The notes beneath the pieces were generated by a model. It was not told where the DNA came from. It did no database searches and was given only the letters and a program-made list of their open reading frames with translations. DNA of 41,226 bases. It comes from Myxococcales bacterium. GTDB lineage: Bacteria; Myxococcota_A; Polyangia; Polyangiales; Polyangiaceae. The stretch lies in NCBI GenBank assembly GCA_016212965.1, contig JACRDA010000157.1:1-41226 (forward strand), read 5' to 3'. A program made the position numbers and the translations under genes. Shown here in pieces: positions 24,415 through 31,572 of this stretch; positions within the stretch are counted from its first letter, which is position 1; each line of letters opens with the position of its first letter.

Positions 24415-25133
24415 GGCGCCTCGACGGCCAGATCGGAGATTCTCGCCCCGCCTCCGACGCCAGCCAGGTGCCCCACAAGCGCGTCGAACACGCTCCGTGC
24501 TCCGTGACCATCGTGCGCCCGCGAACGGATGTCCCCGGCCGTCGCCGCGCGCATGTTCCCGACTTCGCGCTTCAAGCGCTCGTACGGCCCCAAGTCAGCC
24601 GAATTCAATGCAACGTGGATGGGATGGAATCCGAAGATCTTGAGGCCGGGCCCCTCGAGGAGTGGCGCAACCTCCCAGGATGGACGCGCGCTCTCCATCT
24701 CCACATCGTCTTCCCAGAAATAGGGGAATCTCGTGAGAGACCGCCCGCCGCGCCTCCAGGCGAACGGCGCCAGGTGCCGCGCGCGCGGTAGTAGCATGGA
24801 CACGTCCGCACGGATCGGCGTCCGAAGCATGACCAGATCGAACAGGCCCGTGGACTGAACGAGTCCGTGCGTGCGCATGCTACGCGCCCGAGGCACCATC
24901 GCCATGCACGCGTCCAGCACAGCCTCGGGGGTCGCACCGTGACTCGAGCCGGGCAGGAAGTTCGGGTGGATGCCGAGCTCGAACAGGTCCTCCTCGGCTG
25001 CCAGGCGGTCGATAGCAGGGCTGCAATGCGTCACGAACCAGGTGGATCGGACGCCCGCGTCGCGCAGCGTCTGGGCAGCGAGCTCGATCGCGAAATCCGG
25101 AGCCCAATCGACATCCAGTGTGATGGCGATCAT
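24411..25133 (-). CDS. Polysaccharide deacetylase superfamily protein, WalW/WbmS-like
   Basis: A 240-residue protein starting MIAITLDVDWAPDFA at 25133. The TLDVDWAPD motif (Asp7, Asp9, Asp13), STWFVTHCSP near 32, ELGIHPNFLPGSSH near 50, RTHGLVQS near 85, the P-Y-F-W-E-D-D stretch near 135 and FGFHPIHVALNS near 165 follow the order seen in the WalW/WbmS branch of carbohydrate esterase family 4. That branch occurs in O-antigen loci. It should act on an N-acetylated sugar, perhaps in a nucleotide or lipid-linked form, since there is no signal peptide. It is overlapped at both ends: the stop of the frameshifted fusion gene upstream and the ATG of the LpxD-like gene downstream. Base composition is lower in GC than the flanks, with less biased codon use, suggesting recent transfer. 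Confidence 0.75.
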   Translation of the reverse strand: MIAITLDVDWAPDFAIELAAQTLRDAGVRSTWFVTHCSPAIDRLAAEEDLFELGIHPNFLPGSSHGATPEAVLDACMAMVPRARSMRTHGLVQSTGLFDLVMLRTPIRADVSMLLPRARHLAPFAWRRGGRSLTRFPYFWEDDVEMESARPSWEVAPLLEGPGLKIFGFHPIHVALNSADLGPYERLKREVGNMRAATAGDIRSRAHDGHGARSVFDALVGHLAGVGGGARISDLAVEAP

Positions 25134-26051
25134 GACGTCTGCAACCGTCGGCGTGACAGCGCTGCAATTGCGGCAAGCATGACGTAGACCCCCGCGGCGC
25201 CGCACGGCGTCCTCCCAACCCCCGACGTACTGCACGGACTCGGCGGTGGACTTGGCTCTGGTGGAATCGGCGGCAGCGCTGGGTCGAGGAGCGTGTTGCG
25301 AACGATTGCTTGGAGATTCGCGTCGACCGCAAGGCTGCCGCCGAACATGATCGATCCGGACGAGAGAACGGAACCACCGCCGGGATGTCTGTAATAAGTC
25401 ATATCCGCGCCCACCGGCGTCGGCCGCTCCCCGGGCGTCGGATCGTCAGCCCTCGCCAGCACCACGAAATCCGCGGCGCCGTCGGGCAGGCTCACGTTCG
25501 TGGGTGTGCAGATGCCAGCGACGCATGACTCCGCCTGCGCCGCCGTCGAAGTCACCCGGAGTCAATTGCAGGGCGTCACGAGGCGACACGGTGGCCCAAA
25601 GCGTGAAGGCGAGGCCGGTACCGGTGTTCCGTCCGAACCACACCGTGCCGGTGTCGCGGTGGTAGCCGACCACGTCGGTTCGCCCCGAATCGAAGTTGCC
25701 GGCGACGAATACCCACCCATCCGGCGGCGAGACAGCTGCCCAAGGAGCGGCGCCGAAGTCGAAACCGCTTCCGGTGTTGTGTCCTAGCCAGAGGGTTCCG
25801 TTCGTCGGCGAGTAGCCGAGAACGTCGTCGGGGCCACCATCGAAGTCGCCCGCGACAAACGACCAGCCGGCCGGAGGAGAGACAGCACCCCAGACCTCGA
25901 ACTCGAAGACGTCCGAGGCTGCGGCCGACCGCTGTGCGACGCCGAACACCACCACCAGCGCCACTGCGGCGACCGCGCGGCGACAGGTGGCGTAGCGAGC
26001 GTGTCTTTCGGCTTCCGCACGGCGGCTCCTTGTCAGTGGTCGCTGGCTCAT
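25130..26051 (-). pseudogene. Frameshifted FG-GAP-like repeat / dimethylformamidase-beta-like fusion protein
   Basis: Two overlapping minus-strand frames together look like one gene. The first (26051-25446) has a signal peptide ending near SAAAS, then FG-GAP-like repeats: GWSFVAGDFDGG...VLGYSPTNGTLWLG, GWVFVAGNFDSG...VVGYHRDTGTVWFG, and a third that stops at TPGDFDGG. The second frame (25555-25130) continues with AESCVAGICTPTNVSLPDGAADFVVLARAD and VGADMTYYRHPGGGSVLSSGS. This resembles the C-terminal domain of N,N-dimethylformamidase-beta-like proteins. It ends with a single Cys, one TM helix and SRRR, like a sorting tail. The shift is about one base near 25530-25560, in a run of GGCGGCG. Because the second frame ends in an ATGA overlap with the deacetylase gene, it is still placed to be translated. 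It may be a mutation, a sequencing error, or two separate proteins. Confidence 0.55.
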
Positions 26052-26060
26052 GGTGTGCCG

Positions 26061-26090
26061 AGGTTAGCGTGGGACCGCCGTCTGCGTAAA
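26061..26090 (-). promoter_or_regulatory. Weak candidate promoter for the leftward trio
   Basis: On the minus strand TTTACG (26085-26090) and TAACCT (26061-26066) are separated by 18 bases; the -35 matches four and the -10 three of six consensus positions. It lies only ten bases before the ATG at 26051, so the message would have almost no leader. Confidence 0.22.
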
Positions 26091-26154
26091 GGGGGCCCGC
26101 AAGCTCACTCAGTGGGGGCCCTACGCGCCGTAGCGAACGCAAGAGGGCACTTGG

Positions 26155-26183
26155 TGGGCCGCAATTTGCGGCTACTCGGCCCA
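26155..26183. promoter_or_regulatory. Nested palindromes in the divergent intergenic region
   Basis: A perfect 7+1+7 palindrome (GCCGCAA, T, TTGCGGC) lies at 26158-26172. A second perfect pair, TGGGCCG (26155-26161) with CGGCCCA (26177-26183), encloses it. The inner palindrome has a one-base spacer and cannot fold as RNA, which suggests a dimeric protein-binding site. It lies about 100 bases from one gene and 120 bases from the other of a divergent pair. Confidence 0.4.
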
Positions 26184-26211
26184 ACCCACGCAACGCGCCC
26201 GCACGCGCGTG

Positions 26212-26241
26212 TTGCATCACCGTCCCGCGCCCCCGTAGACT
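26212..26241 (+). promoter_or_regulatory. Candidate promoter for the rightward methyltransferase
   Basis: TTGCAT (26212-26217) and TAGACT (26236-26241) are separated by 18 bases, with three and four consensus matches. Transcription would start about 40 bases before the ATG at 26289. The site lies just downstream of the nested palindromes, in keeping with regulation by a protein bound there. Confidence 0.35.
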
Positions 26242-26288
26242 GGCGGACCAACGAAGAAGGCGCGACTCGCTCACGCCGCCACGCCCGC

Positions 26289-27089
26289 ATGAACAAGACC
26301 GCCCCCACCGACGCCACCCGCTACGAAAAGCTCGTCGACGCCGGCCTCTCGAGCACTCAGAAGCAGTCGATCGCCTGGGTGCCGGAGGGGGCGCGCGTGC
26401 TCGAGCTCGGCTGCGCCACCGGGTACATCGGCGACATCCTGATGCGGCAGAAGGGCTGCAAGGTCGTCGGCGTCGAGCTCGACGCGAAGGCCGCGGTCGA
26501 GGCCCGCGGGCGCGGGCTCGACGTGCGCGTGGGCTCGCTCGAGGACGCCGCCTTTCGCCGCAGCATCGCCGGGCCCTTCGACCTCGTGATGGCGACCGAC
26601 GTCCTCGAGCACCTCTCCGACCCGGACGCCGTCCTCGCGGACATCGACCGGTGGGTGGCGCGCGAGGGCCGGGTCATCGTCGCCGTGCCGAACGTCGCCG
26701 TCTGGTCGATGCGCGTGGCCCTCTTGCGCGGGCTCTTCGAGTACGAGGAGACCGGCCTGCTCGATCGGACGCACCTGCGCTTCTTCACGCGCGACACCTT
26801 GCGGCGACTCGTCACGGCGCAGGGCTTCGTCGTGGAGGCGGAGTTCGTCGACCGGTGGGAGGTCCCGGGGCTCGAGCACCTGATGTGGAGCTGGCCGCTG
26901 CGCCTCCGCACGAGCCTCGCGGGCCGACCGCCCGCGTGGTGGCGGCGCGCGCTCGAGTCGGGCGCGGGCAGCCTCACGGGCCTGCACCAGCGCATCGGCG
27001 GCGGGCTCGGCCGGGTGTGGCCCAACCTGTGCGGCGATCACTTCGCGCTCCTCCTGCGGCCGCCACCCGCCGCGCACGAGCGCGGCTGA
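26289..27089 (+). CDS. Class I SAM-dependent methyltransferase (UbiG-like)
   Basis: A 266-residue soluble methyltransferase. VLELGCATGYIGDIL near residue 36 is motif I, VVGVELDAKAA near 58 is motif II with the acidic residue for the ribose, and FDLVMATDVLEHLSDPDAVLADI near 98 is the motif IV region. RVIVAVPNVAVWSMRVALLRGLFEY and LDRTHLRFFT near 160 are typical of the polysaccharide-locus members of Methyltransf_23. The last 60 residues contain amphipathic segments that may touch the membrane. The preceding sequence is not coding-like, and the ATG at 26289 is the best start. It is likely to methylate a glycan end or a lipid-linked sugar. Confidence 0.85.
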   Translation: MNKTAPTDATRYEKLVDAGLSSTQKQSIAWVPEGARVLELGCATGYIGDILMRQKGCKVVGVELDAKAAVEARGRGLDVRVGSLEDAAFRRSIAGPFDLVMATDVLEHLSDPDAVLADIDRWVAREGRVIVAVPNVAVWSMRVALLRGLFEYEETGLLDRTHLRFFTRDTLRRLVTAQGFVVEAEFVDRWEVPGLEHLMWSWPLRLRTSLAGRPPAWWRRALESGAGSLTGLHQRIGGGLGRVWPNLCGDHFALLLRPPPAAHERG

Positions 27090-27119
27090 GCGCACGCTCG
27101 ACGACGGACCGGGCTCGGG

Positions 27120-27551
27120 TCACGCCGTGGGCGCGGAGCCGTCGCTGGGCACCTTGCCGTCAGCTGCGGCGAGGATGCGCTCCGCCGCCTCGAGGAACGC
27201 CCGCGCGCGACGCACGTCCTCCTCGGCGTCGGCCGCCGTGAACGTGGCGCGCGCGTCGTAGTCGGCGTCGTTCCGATCCCCCGCCGTCTGCCGAAGCGTG
27301 CGCGCGTGCTCGTGCGCGAGCAGGCCGGGCCGCACGAAGTGCTCGTTGACGAGGCCGCGCACGCCCTCGTGGGTGCGCGTATGCCGGCCGACCCAGGCGA
27401 GGAGCGCGCACGCGGCATGGAAGACGGCGTAGTACGCGCGGCCCACGGCGTGGCGGTAGAGGCCGGAGGCCCGCAGCACCTCGGCGGCGCGCAGGGTCTC
27501 GTGGGCGAGCTCGAGCTCGGCGGCGGCGTCGCCCGAGGGGACCTCGTTCAC
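27120..27551 (-). CDS. HEPN-domain protein (UPF0332-like), partner of MNT
   Basis: A 143-residue all-helical HEPN protein starting at a GTG (27551). The RAYYAVFHAACALL helix near 40-53, RHTRTHEGV near 57 (an R-x4-H arrangement) and DRNDADYDARATF near 95 match the UPF0332/HEPN pattern. HEPN proteins paired with minimal nucleotidyltransferases form toxin-antitoxin systems in which the HEPN part is an RNase or a target of modification. It overlaps the upstream MNT gene by four bases (GTGA), so the two are cotranslated. Sequence alone does not show that the pair is an active toxin system. Confidence 0.82.
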   Translation of the reverse strand: MNEVPSGDAAAELELAHETLRAAEVLRASGLYRHAVGRAYYAVFHAACALLAWVGRHTRTHEGVRGLVNEHFVRPGLLAHEHARTLRQTAGDRNDADYDARATFTAADAEEDVRRARAFLEAAERILAAADGKVPSDGSAPTA

Positions 27552-27862
27552 AGCCGCACCCCGTCCCGGCCGATCTCGCGCCCGAGGGCGCCCACCGGGG
27601 GTGCCGCGGCGGGGCGCACGAGCGGGGAGATGGCCACGCGCAGCGCGAGCTCGAGATCGCAGGCGAGATCGAGCACCTCGCGCCGCTCGACAGGCGTGAG
27701 GCCGTCGACGAGCACGAGCACGTCGAGGTCGCTGTCGGCGTGCCCTTCGCCGCGGGCGCGCGAACCGAACAGGGTCAGGCCCGCGAGCCGGTCGCCGAAG
27801 CGCGCCGCGAGGAGCCGCCGCAGCTCCGCGAGCGCCTGCACCTCGAGCGGGCTCAAGCTCAC
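27548..27862 (-). CDS. Minimal nucleotidyltransferase (MNT domain)
   Basis: A 104-residue protein with LTLFGSRARGEGHADSDLDVLVLV near residue 28-51. This is the GSx10DxD signature of pol-beta-like minimal nucleotidyltransferases (NTP_transf_2), here with both aspartates intact. Such proteins are the antitoxin partner of HEPN proteins and in studied cases add nucleotides to the HEPN partner. The start is the GTG at 27862. The order MNT then HEPN, with a GTGA overlap, is the usual one. It is divergent from the flippase gene, with a 150-base gap. Confidence 0.82.
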   Translation of the reverse strand: MSLSPLEVQALAELRRLLAARFGDRLAGLTLFGSRARGEGHADSDLDVLVLVDGLTPVERREVLDLACDLELALRVAISPLVRPAAAPPVGALGREIGRDGVRL

Positions 27863-28012
27863 GCGTCCACGCTAGCACGACGCCGCCGCGATGGAGTCCG
27901 GCGCGACCCGTGCGGCGCCGGGCTTGCGACGGCCCGGGCGCCAAAGTATCTCCGGCGCGACCATGCAGACCGTGCGCGCGCGCCCGATCCCTCGCAGGCC
28001 GAGGCCGCGCGC

Positions 28013-29575
28013 GTGAGCGAGCCGACGCCCGACGGCCCCGCGCCCGAGGCTCCCGCGCCGGCGCCGAGCGAGCCCGCGTCCGCCGAGCCCGTCGAGACGG
28101 TCGACCGCGACAAGCTGCGCCAGAAGGTGCGCTGGGGCGTCATCGCGCTCGTGACGCGCACGGTCGTCATCCAGTTCGTCATCTTCGGCGGGCTCATCGC
28201 GCTCTCGCGCATGCTCGACGCCCGGGCCTTCGGCCTCTTCGCCGTCGTGCAGTTCGCGCTCACCTTCTTCTCGTTCTTCGGCGACGCGGGCCTCGGCGGC
28301 GCGCTCATCCGGAAAAAAGAGGAACCGACCGAGCGCGAGCTCGGCAGCGTGTTCGTGTTCCACGTCGGCGTCTCGCTCGCCGTCTTCGCCGTCGTCGAGC
28401 TTTCGGCCGACGGCCTGCACTACGTGCTGAAGAACATCTCGGGCGAGGTCGTGTGGCTCCTGCGTGTGCTCGCCATCGATCTCGTCCTGACGAGCCTGCG
28501 CGTCGTGCCGAGCGTGCTCATGGAGCGGCGCCTCGAGTTCGGTCGCCTGGCCGTCCTCGACACGGTGCTCACCATCTCCTACTACGGCTGCGCCATCGCG
28601 CTCGCGGCGCTCGGGATGGGCGCCCAGGCGCTCGTGTTCGCGGCCGTGTGCCAGGGCGCGCTCGGCCTCATCGGCGCCTACGTGATGCGGCCCTGGCGCC
28701 CGCGCCTCCACTTCGACTGGCCGCTCATCAAGCCGATGGTGAAGTTCGGCCTGGCGCAGCAGCTGCGCAACGTCGTCGCCCTCGGAAACGGCGCCGTCAT
28801 CCCCGTGTACGGCGCCGCCATGCTCGGCGACGAGGCCGTCGGCCTCATCACCTGGGCGCAGGGGACGGCCTACTTCCCGCTGAAGCTCGTCGAGATCATG
28901 AGCCGGGTCACCTTCCCGCTCTACAGCCGTCTCCAGTCGGATCGCGCTCTGCTCGGCGAGACGCTCGGCCGCTCGGTCCAGATCTGCGCCACGGTCGCGT
29001 TCGTGTGGGTCGCGCTCTGCCTCGGCCTCGGGCCCGCCCTCACCGAGCAGATCTACGGCGCGCAGTGGCTGCCCGGCGTGCCGATGCTCTACGTGTTCGC
29101 GGGCGCGATCACCATCGGCTTCATGGCGCCGCTCATCGCCTCCGCGCTCGACGCCATCGGGCAGCCGGGCGTGGTCGCACGGCTCGCCATCGGCTGGACG
29201 GGCCTCAACTGGGTCGTCGTGCTCGTGACGACGCCGCTCTGGGGCGTGCTCGGCTTCACCGGCGGCTACGCGGTCCACGTCGTCGTCGGCAACGCGCTCA
29301 TCATCTGGGTCGTCGCGCGCCTCATCCCGGGCGTGCGCGTCGGGCGCCGCGTCTGGGCCGCCGGCGCGGGCGCGCTCGCGGTCGGCATCGTCGGGGTCAC
29401 CGTGCTCGGCCCCTGGGCCGTGGGCCCCGTGCGCTTCGCGCTCGCCCTCGGCGGCTCGATCGTGCTCTACGCCGGCGTCCTCTTCGCGCTCGACTTCCGC
29501 GGCCTGCGCGACGCGCTCAGCATCGTGCCGCGCGACGAGCCTGCGCCCGCGGCCGCCCCCGCCCCCGACGCGTGA
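28013..29575 (+). CDS. Wzx-type lipopolysaccharide/polysaccharide flippase
   Basis: A 520-residue membrane protein with about fourteen TM helices after a Pro/Glu/Ala-rich soluble N-terminus of about 35 residues. It belongs to the MOP/PST family: QFVIFGGLIALSRMLDARAFGLFAVVQF near 50-78 and FFGDAGLGGALIRKKEEPTERELGSVFVFHV near 85-115 match the N-terminal domain of Polysacc_synt proteins. RLEFGRLAVLDTVLTISYY near 170 matches the following segment. It probably flips undecaprenyl-linked oligosaccharide to the periplasm. The GTG at 28013 is chosen because the upstream frame is low-complexity. The stop lies three bases from the stop of the convergent rmlD. Confidence 0.88.
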   Translation: MSEPTPDGPAPEAPAPAPSEPASAEPVETVDRDKLRQKVRWGVIALVTRTVVIQFVIFGGLIALSRMLDARAFGLFAVVQFALTFFSFFGDAGLGGALIRKKEEPTERELGSVFVFHVGVSLAVFAVVELSADGLHYVLKNISGEVVWLLRVLAIDLVLTSLRVVPSVLMERRLEFGRLAVLDTVLTISYYGCAIALAALGMGAQALVFAAVCQGALGLIGAYVMRPWRPRLHFDWPLIKPMVKFGLAQQLRNVVALGNGAVIPVYGAAMLGDEAVGLITWAQGTAYFPLKLVEIMSRVTFPLYSRLQSDRALLGETLGRSVQICATVAFVWVALCLGLGPALTEQIYGAQWLPGVPMLYVFAGAITIGFMAPLIASALDAIGQPGVVARLAIGWTGLNWVVVLVTTPLWGVLGFTGGYAVHVVVGNALIIWVVARLIPGVRVGRRVWAAGAGALAVGIVGVTVLGPWAVGPVRFALALGGSIVLYAGVLFALDFRGLRDALSIVPRDEPAPAAAPAPDA

Positions 29576-29591
29576 GCGTCACACGACGCTC
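29574..29591. terminator. Hairpin spanning both stop codons of convergent genes
   Basis: GAGCGTC (29574-29580) and GACGCTC (29585-29591) form a perfect seven-base stem with an ACAC loop. The element includes most of the flippase TGA (29573-29575) and all of the rmlD TGA (29579-29581). The compact tetraloop makes it the best hairpin in the window; there is no T-tract on either side. Confidence 0.4.
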
Positions 29592-30469
29592 GGCGCGAGC
29601 GCGCGCCGAAGGGCGTCGCGCCAGTCGGGCAGGCGCACGCCGAAGCGCGCCCAGCAGGCGCTCGAGTCGAGCGGCGTCCGGAGCGGACGCGCCGCCGGCG
29701 CGGGGAGCGCGCTCGTCTCGATGGGCACGAGCGTCTTCACGCGCTGCGCCTCCTTGTGCGGATCGAGCTCGAGCGCCGCCCGCGCGAGCTCGATGCGGCT
29801 CGCGGGCTCGCCGCCGCCCGCGAGGTGGTAGATGCCGGCCGCGTCCGCGAGCGCCTGGGGAGCGCGCTCGCCGAGGCCGCGCAGGAGGAGCGCGATCGCG
29901 ACCGCGAGGTCGCGGCAGAAGGTCGGGCTGCCGACCTGATCCGCCACGATCTTGAGCTCCTCGCGCTCGCGCGCGGCCTTCAGGATCGCCGACACGAAGC
30001 TCTTGCGCCGCAGGGAGTAGACCCACGCCGTGCGGAGCACGATGGCGGGCGCGCCCGTCTCGACGAGGGCGAGCTCGCCCTCGCGCTTCGAGCGGCCGTA
30101 GGCGTTGATGGGCCGGCACGGATCGGCCTCGACGTAGGGCCGCCGGGCCTCGCCGTCGAAGACGAAGTCGGTCGAGACGTGCACGAGCCCGATGGCGCGC
30201 TCCCGGCACGCGAGCCCGAGCGAGCGGACGGCGTCGCGGTTCACGCGCTCGGCCAGGGCCGGATCGCGCTCGGCGCCGTCGACGTCGGTGTAGGCGCTGG
30301 CGTTCACGACGACGTCCGGGCGCTCGGCCGCGAGCGTGGCCGCGACGACCGAAGCGTCCGTGATGTCGAAGGCGCGCTCGGGCGGCGCCGCGAGCATGGC
30401 GAAGCTCGCGAGCGGCCCGGCGAGCTCGTGGCCGAGCTGCCCCTCGGAGCCGCAGAGCAAGATCTTCAC
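29579..30469 (-). CDS. rmlD: dTDP-4-dehydrorhamnose reductase
   Basis: A 296-residue short-chain reductase, the last step of dTDP-L-rhamnose synthesis. VKILLCGSEGQLGHEL at the N-terminus is the RmlD nucleotide-binding loop (GxxGQLG). VVNASAYTDVDGAE near 65 and VHVSTDFVFDGE near 105 precede the YGRSKREGE catalytic YxxxK near 130. LRTAWVYSLRRKSFV and VADQVGSPTFCRDLA near 180 are the substrate-side motifs. The GTG start overlaps the stop of rmlC (GTGA). The second visible partner set, rmlA and rmlB, is at 5627-7800. Confidence 0.93.
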   Translation of the reverse strand: MKILLCGSEGQLGHELAGPLASFAMLAAPPERAFDITDASVVAATLAAERPDVVVNASAYTDVDGAERDPALAERVNRDAVRSLGLACRERAIGLVHVSTDFVFDGEARRPYVEADPCRPINAYGRSKREGELALVETGAPAIVLRTAWVYSLRRKSFVSAILKAAREREELKIVADQVGSPTFCRDLAVAIALLLRGLGERAPQALADAAGIYHLAGGGEPASRIELARAALELDPHKEAQRVKTLVPIETSALPAPAARPLRTPLDSSACWARFGVRLPDWRDALRRALAPSVV

Positions 30470-31008
30470 GGCGCGCCTGCCGGCAGGAGGTCGCGCAGCA
30501 GCGGCGCCTTCTGGTCGCGCGCCGACAGGAGCGGCTCGGCGATCGGCCAGGCGACGCCGATGTCCGGGTCGTTCCAGGCGATGCCCGACTCGGTCTTCGG
30601 GTCGTAGTAGGCGCTGCAGAGGTAGTGCACGTCCGCGTCCTCGAGCGCCGCGTAGCCGTGCGCGAAGCCGACGGGGACGTAGAGCAGGGCGCAGTTGTCG
30701 GCGCTGAGCTCGCGGGCGACCCAGCGGCGGAAGGTCGGCGACCCCGGGCGGATGTCGACCGCGACGTCCCACACGCGGCCGCGCGTGGCGCGCACGAGCT
30801 TCGCCTGGCCGGGCGAGCTCTGGAAGTGCAGGCCGCGCAGCGTGCCCGCGACGGAGCGCGCCTGGTTGTGCTGCACGAAGCGCACGTCGACGCCCGCGGC
30901 GCGGAACGCGTCCTCGCGGAAGCACTCGTAGAACAGACCGCGGTCGTCGCGGAACACCTTGGGCTCGACGTGGAGGACGTCGGGGATCTCGGTCGGAGTG
31001 ATGCGCAC
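30466..31008 (-). CDS. rmlC: dTDP-4-dehydrorhamnose 3,5-epimerase
   Basis: A 180-residue cupin epimerase. LHVEPKVFRDDRGLFYE near 12-28, FVQHNQARSVAGTLRGLHFQ near 44-63 with the catalytic His in GLHFQ, KLVRATRGRVWDVAVDIRPGSPTF near 70-93 and VPVGFAHGYAALED near 110 are the RmlC hallmarks; length is normal. The start is a GTG at 31008 with AGGGG nine bases upstream. Coupled to rmlD by overlap. Confidence 0.95.
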   Translation of the reverse strand: MRITPTEIPDVLHVEPKVFRDDRGLFYECFREDAFRAAGVDVRFVQHNQARSVAGTLRGLHFQSSPGQAKLVRATRGRVWDVAVDIRPGSPTFRRWVARELSADNCALLYVPVGFAHGYAALEDADVHYLCSAYYDPKTESGIAWNDPDIGVAWPIAEPLLSARDQKAPLLRDLLPAGAP

Positions 31009-31127
31009 GAGCGACCCCTAGCACGGAACCTCCCGAGCGTGGCCGCGCCGCCGCGCAGGCCCCAGGGTGCGGCGAGGCCGGCGCTGGCCGCGCTCCGGCG
31101 CCGATGCTACACGCGGCGCCGAACACC

Positions 31128-31544
31128 ATGCAGAGCCCGCTCGCCGCCTCGATCGCCTTCGGCACCGCCCTCCTGCTCGGTGCCTGCACCGCGGAACCGA
31201 CCCCGCTGCCGAGCGCCTCCACCGCGACGAGTGCCGCCGCGACGAGCGCCTCCGCCGCGACGAGCGCCGGGAGCGCGGCCGCCCCCGGCTCCGGCACCCC
31301 GCCGGCCGATCTCGCGGCCGTCGTCGCCCTCGACTGCGACAAGGCGTGCGCGGGCCTCATCGCGTGCGGCAAGAAGGGCGGGCTCGACGCCCACGACGAG
31401 GGTCAGGCGCTGAAGGCCTGCAAGATGGGCTGCAACGGCATGAAGGACCGCTTCGACCCCGCGATCCACGGGCAGACCGCGGGACGGCTCGTGCAGTTCG
31501 CGGCCGGCGAGTGCCCGCCGCCGGTGAAATCGGCGCCGAAGTGA
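31128..31544 (+). CDS. Small Cys-containing lipoprotein, function unknown
   Basis: A 138-residue exported protein from the ATG at 31128; a Met eight codons upstream at 31104 is the alternative. The signal peptide ends with the lipobox LGAC (Cys20), then an Ala/Ser/Thr-rich spacer with short TSAAATSAS repeats. The mature C-terminal part has a compact cysteine cluster (CDKACAGLIACGKK, ACKMGCNGM, GECPPP), six cysteines that probably form disulphides. I do not recognise a named family; similar small disulphide lipoproteins are common in Myxococcota. It is divergent from rmlC. Confidence 0.65.
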   Translation: MQSPLAASIAFGTALLLGACTAEPTPLPSASTATSAAATSASAATSAGSAAAPGSGTPPADLAAVVALDCDKACAGLIACGKKGGLDAHDEGQALKACKMGCNGMKDRFDPAIHGQTAGRLVQFAAGECPPPVKSAPK

Positions 31545-31572
31545 GGGGCCCCGCAACCGGCGGCCGAGGCCC

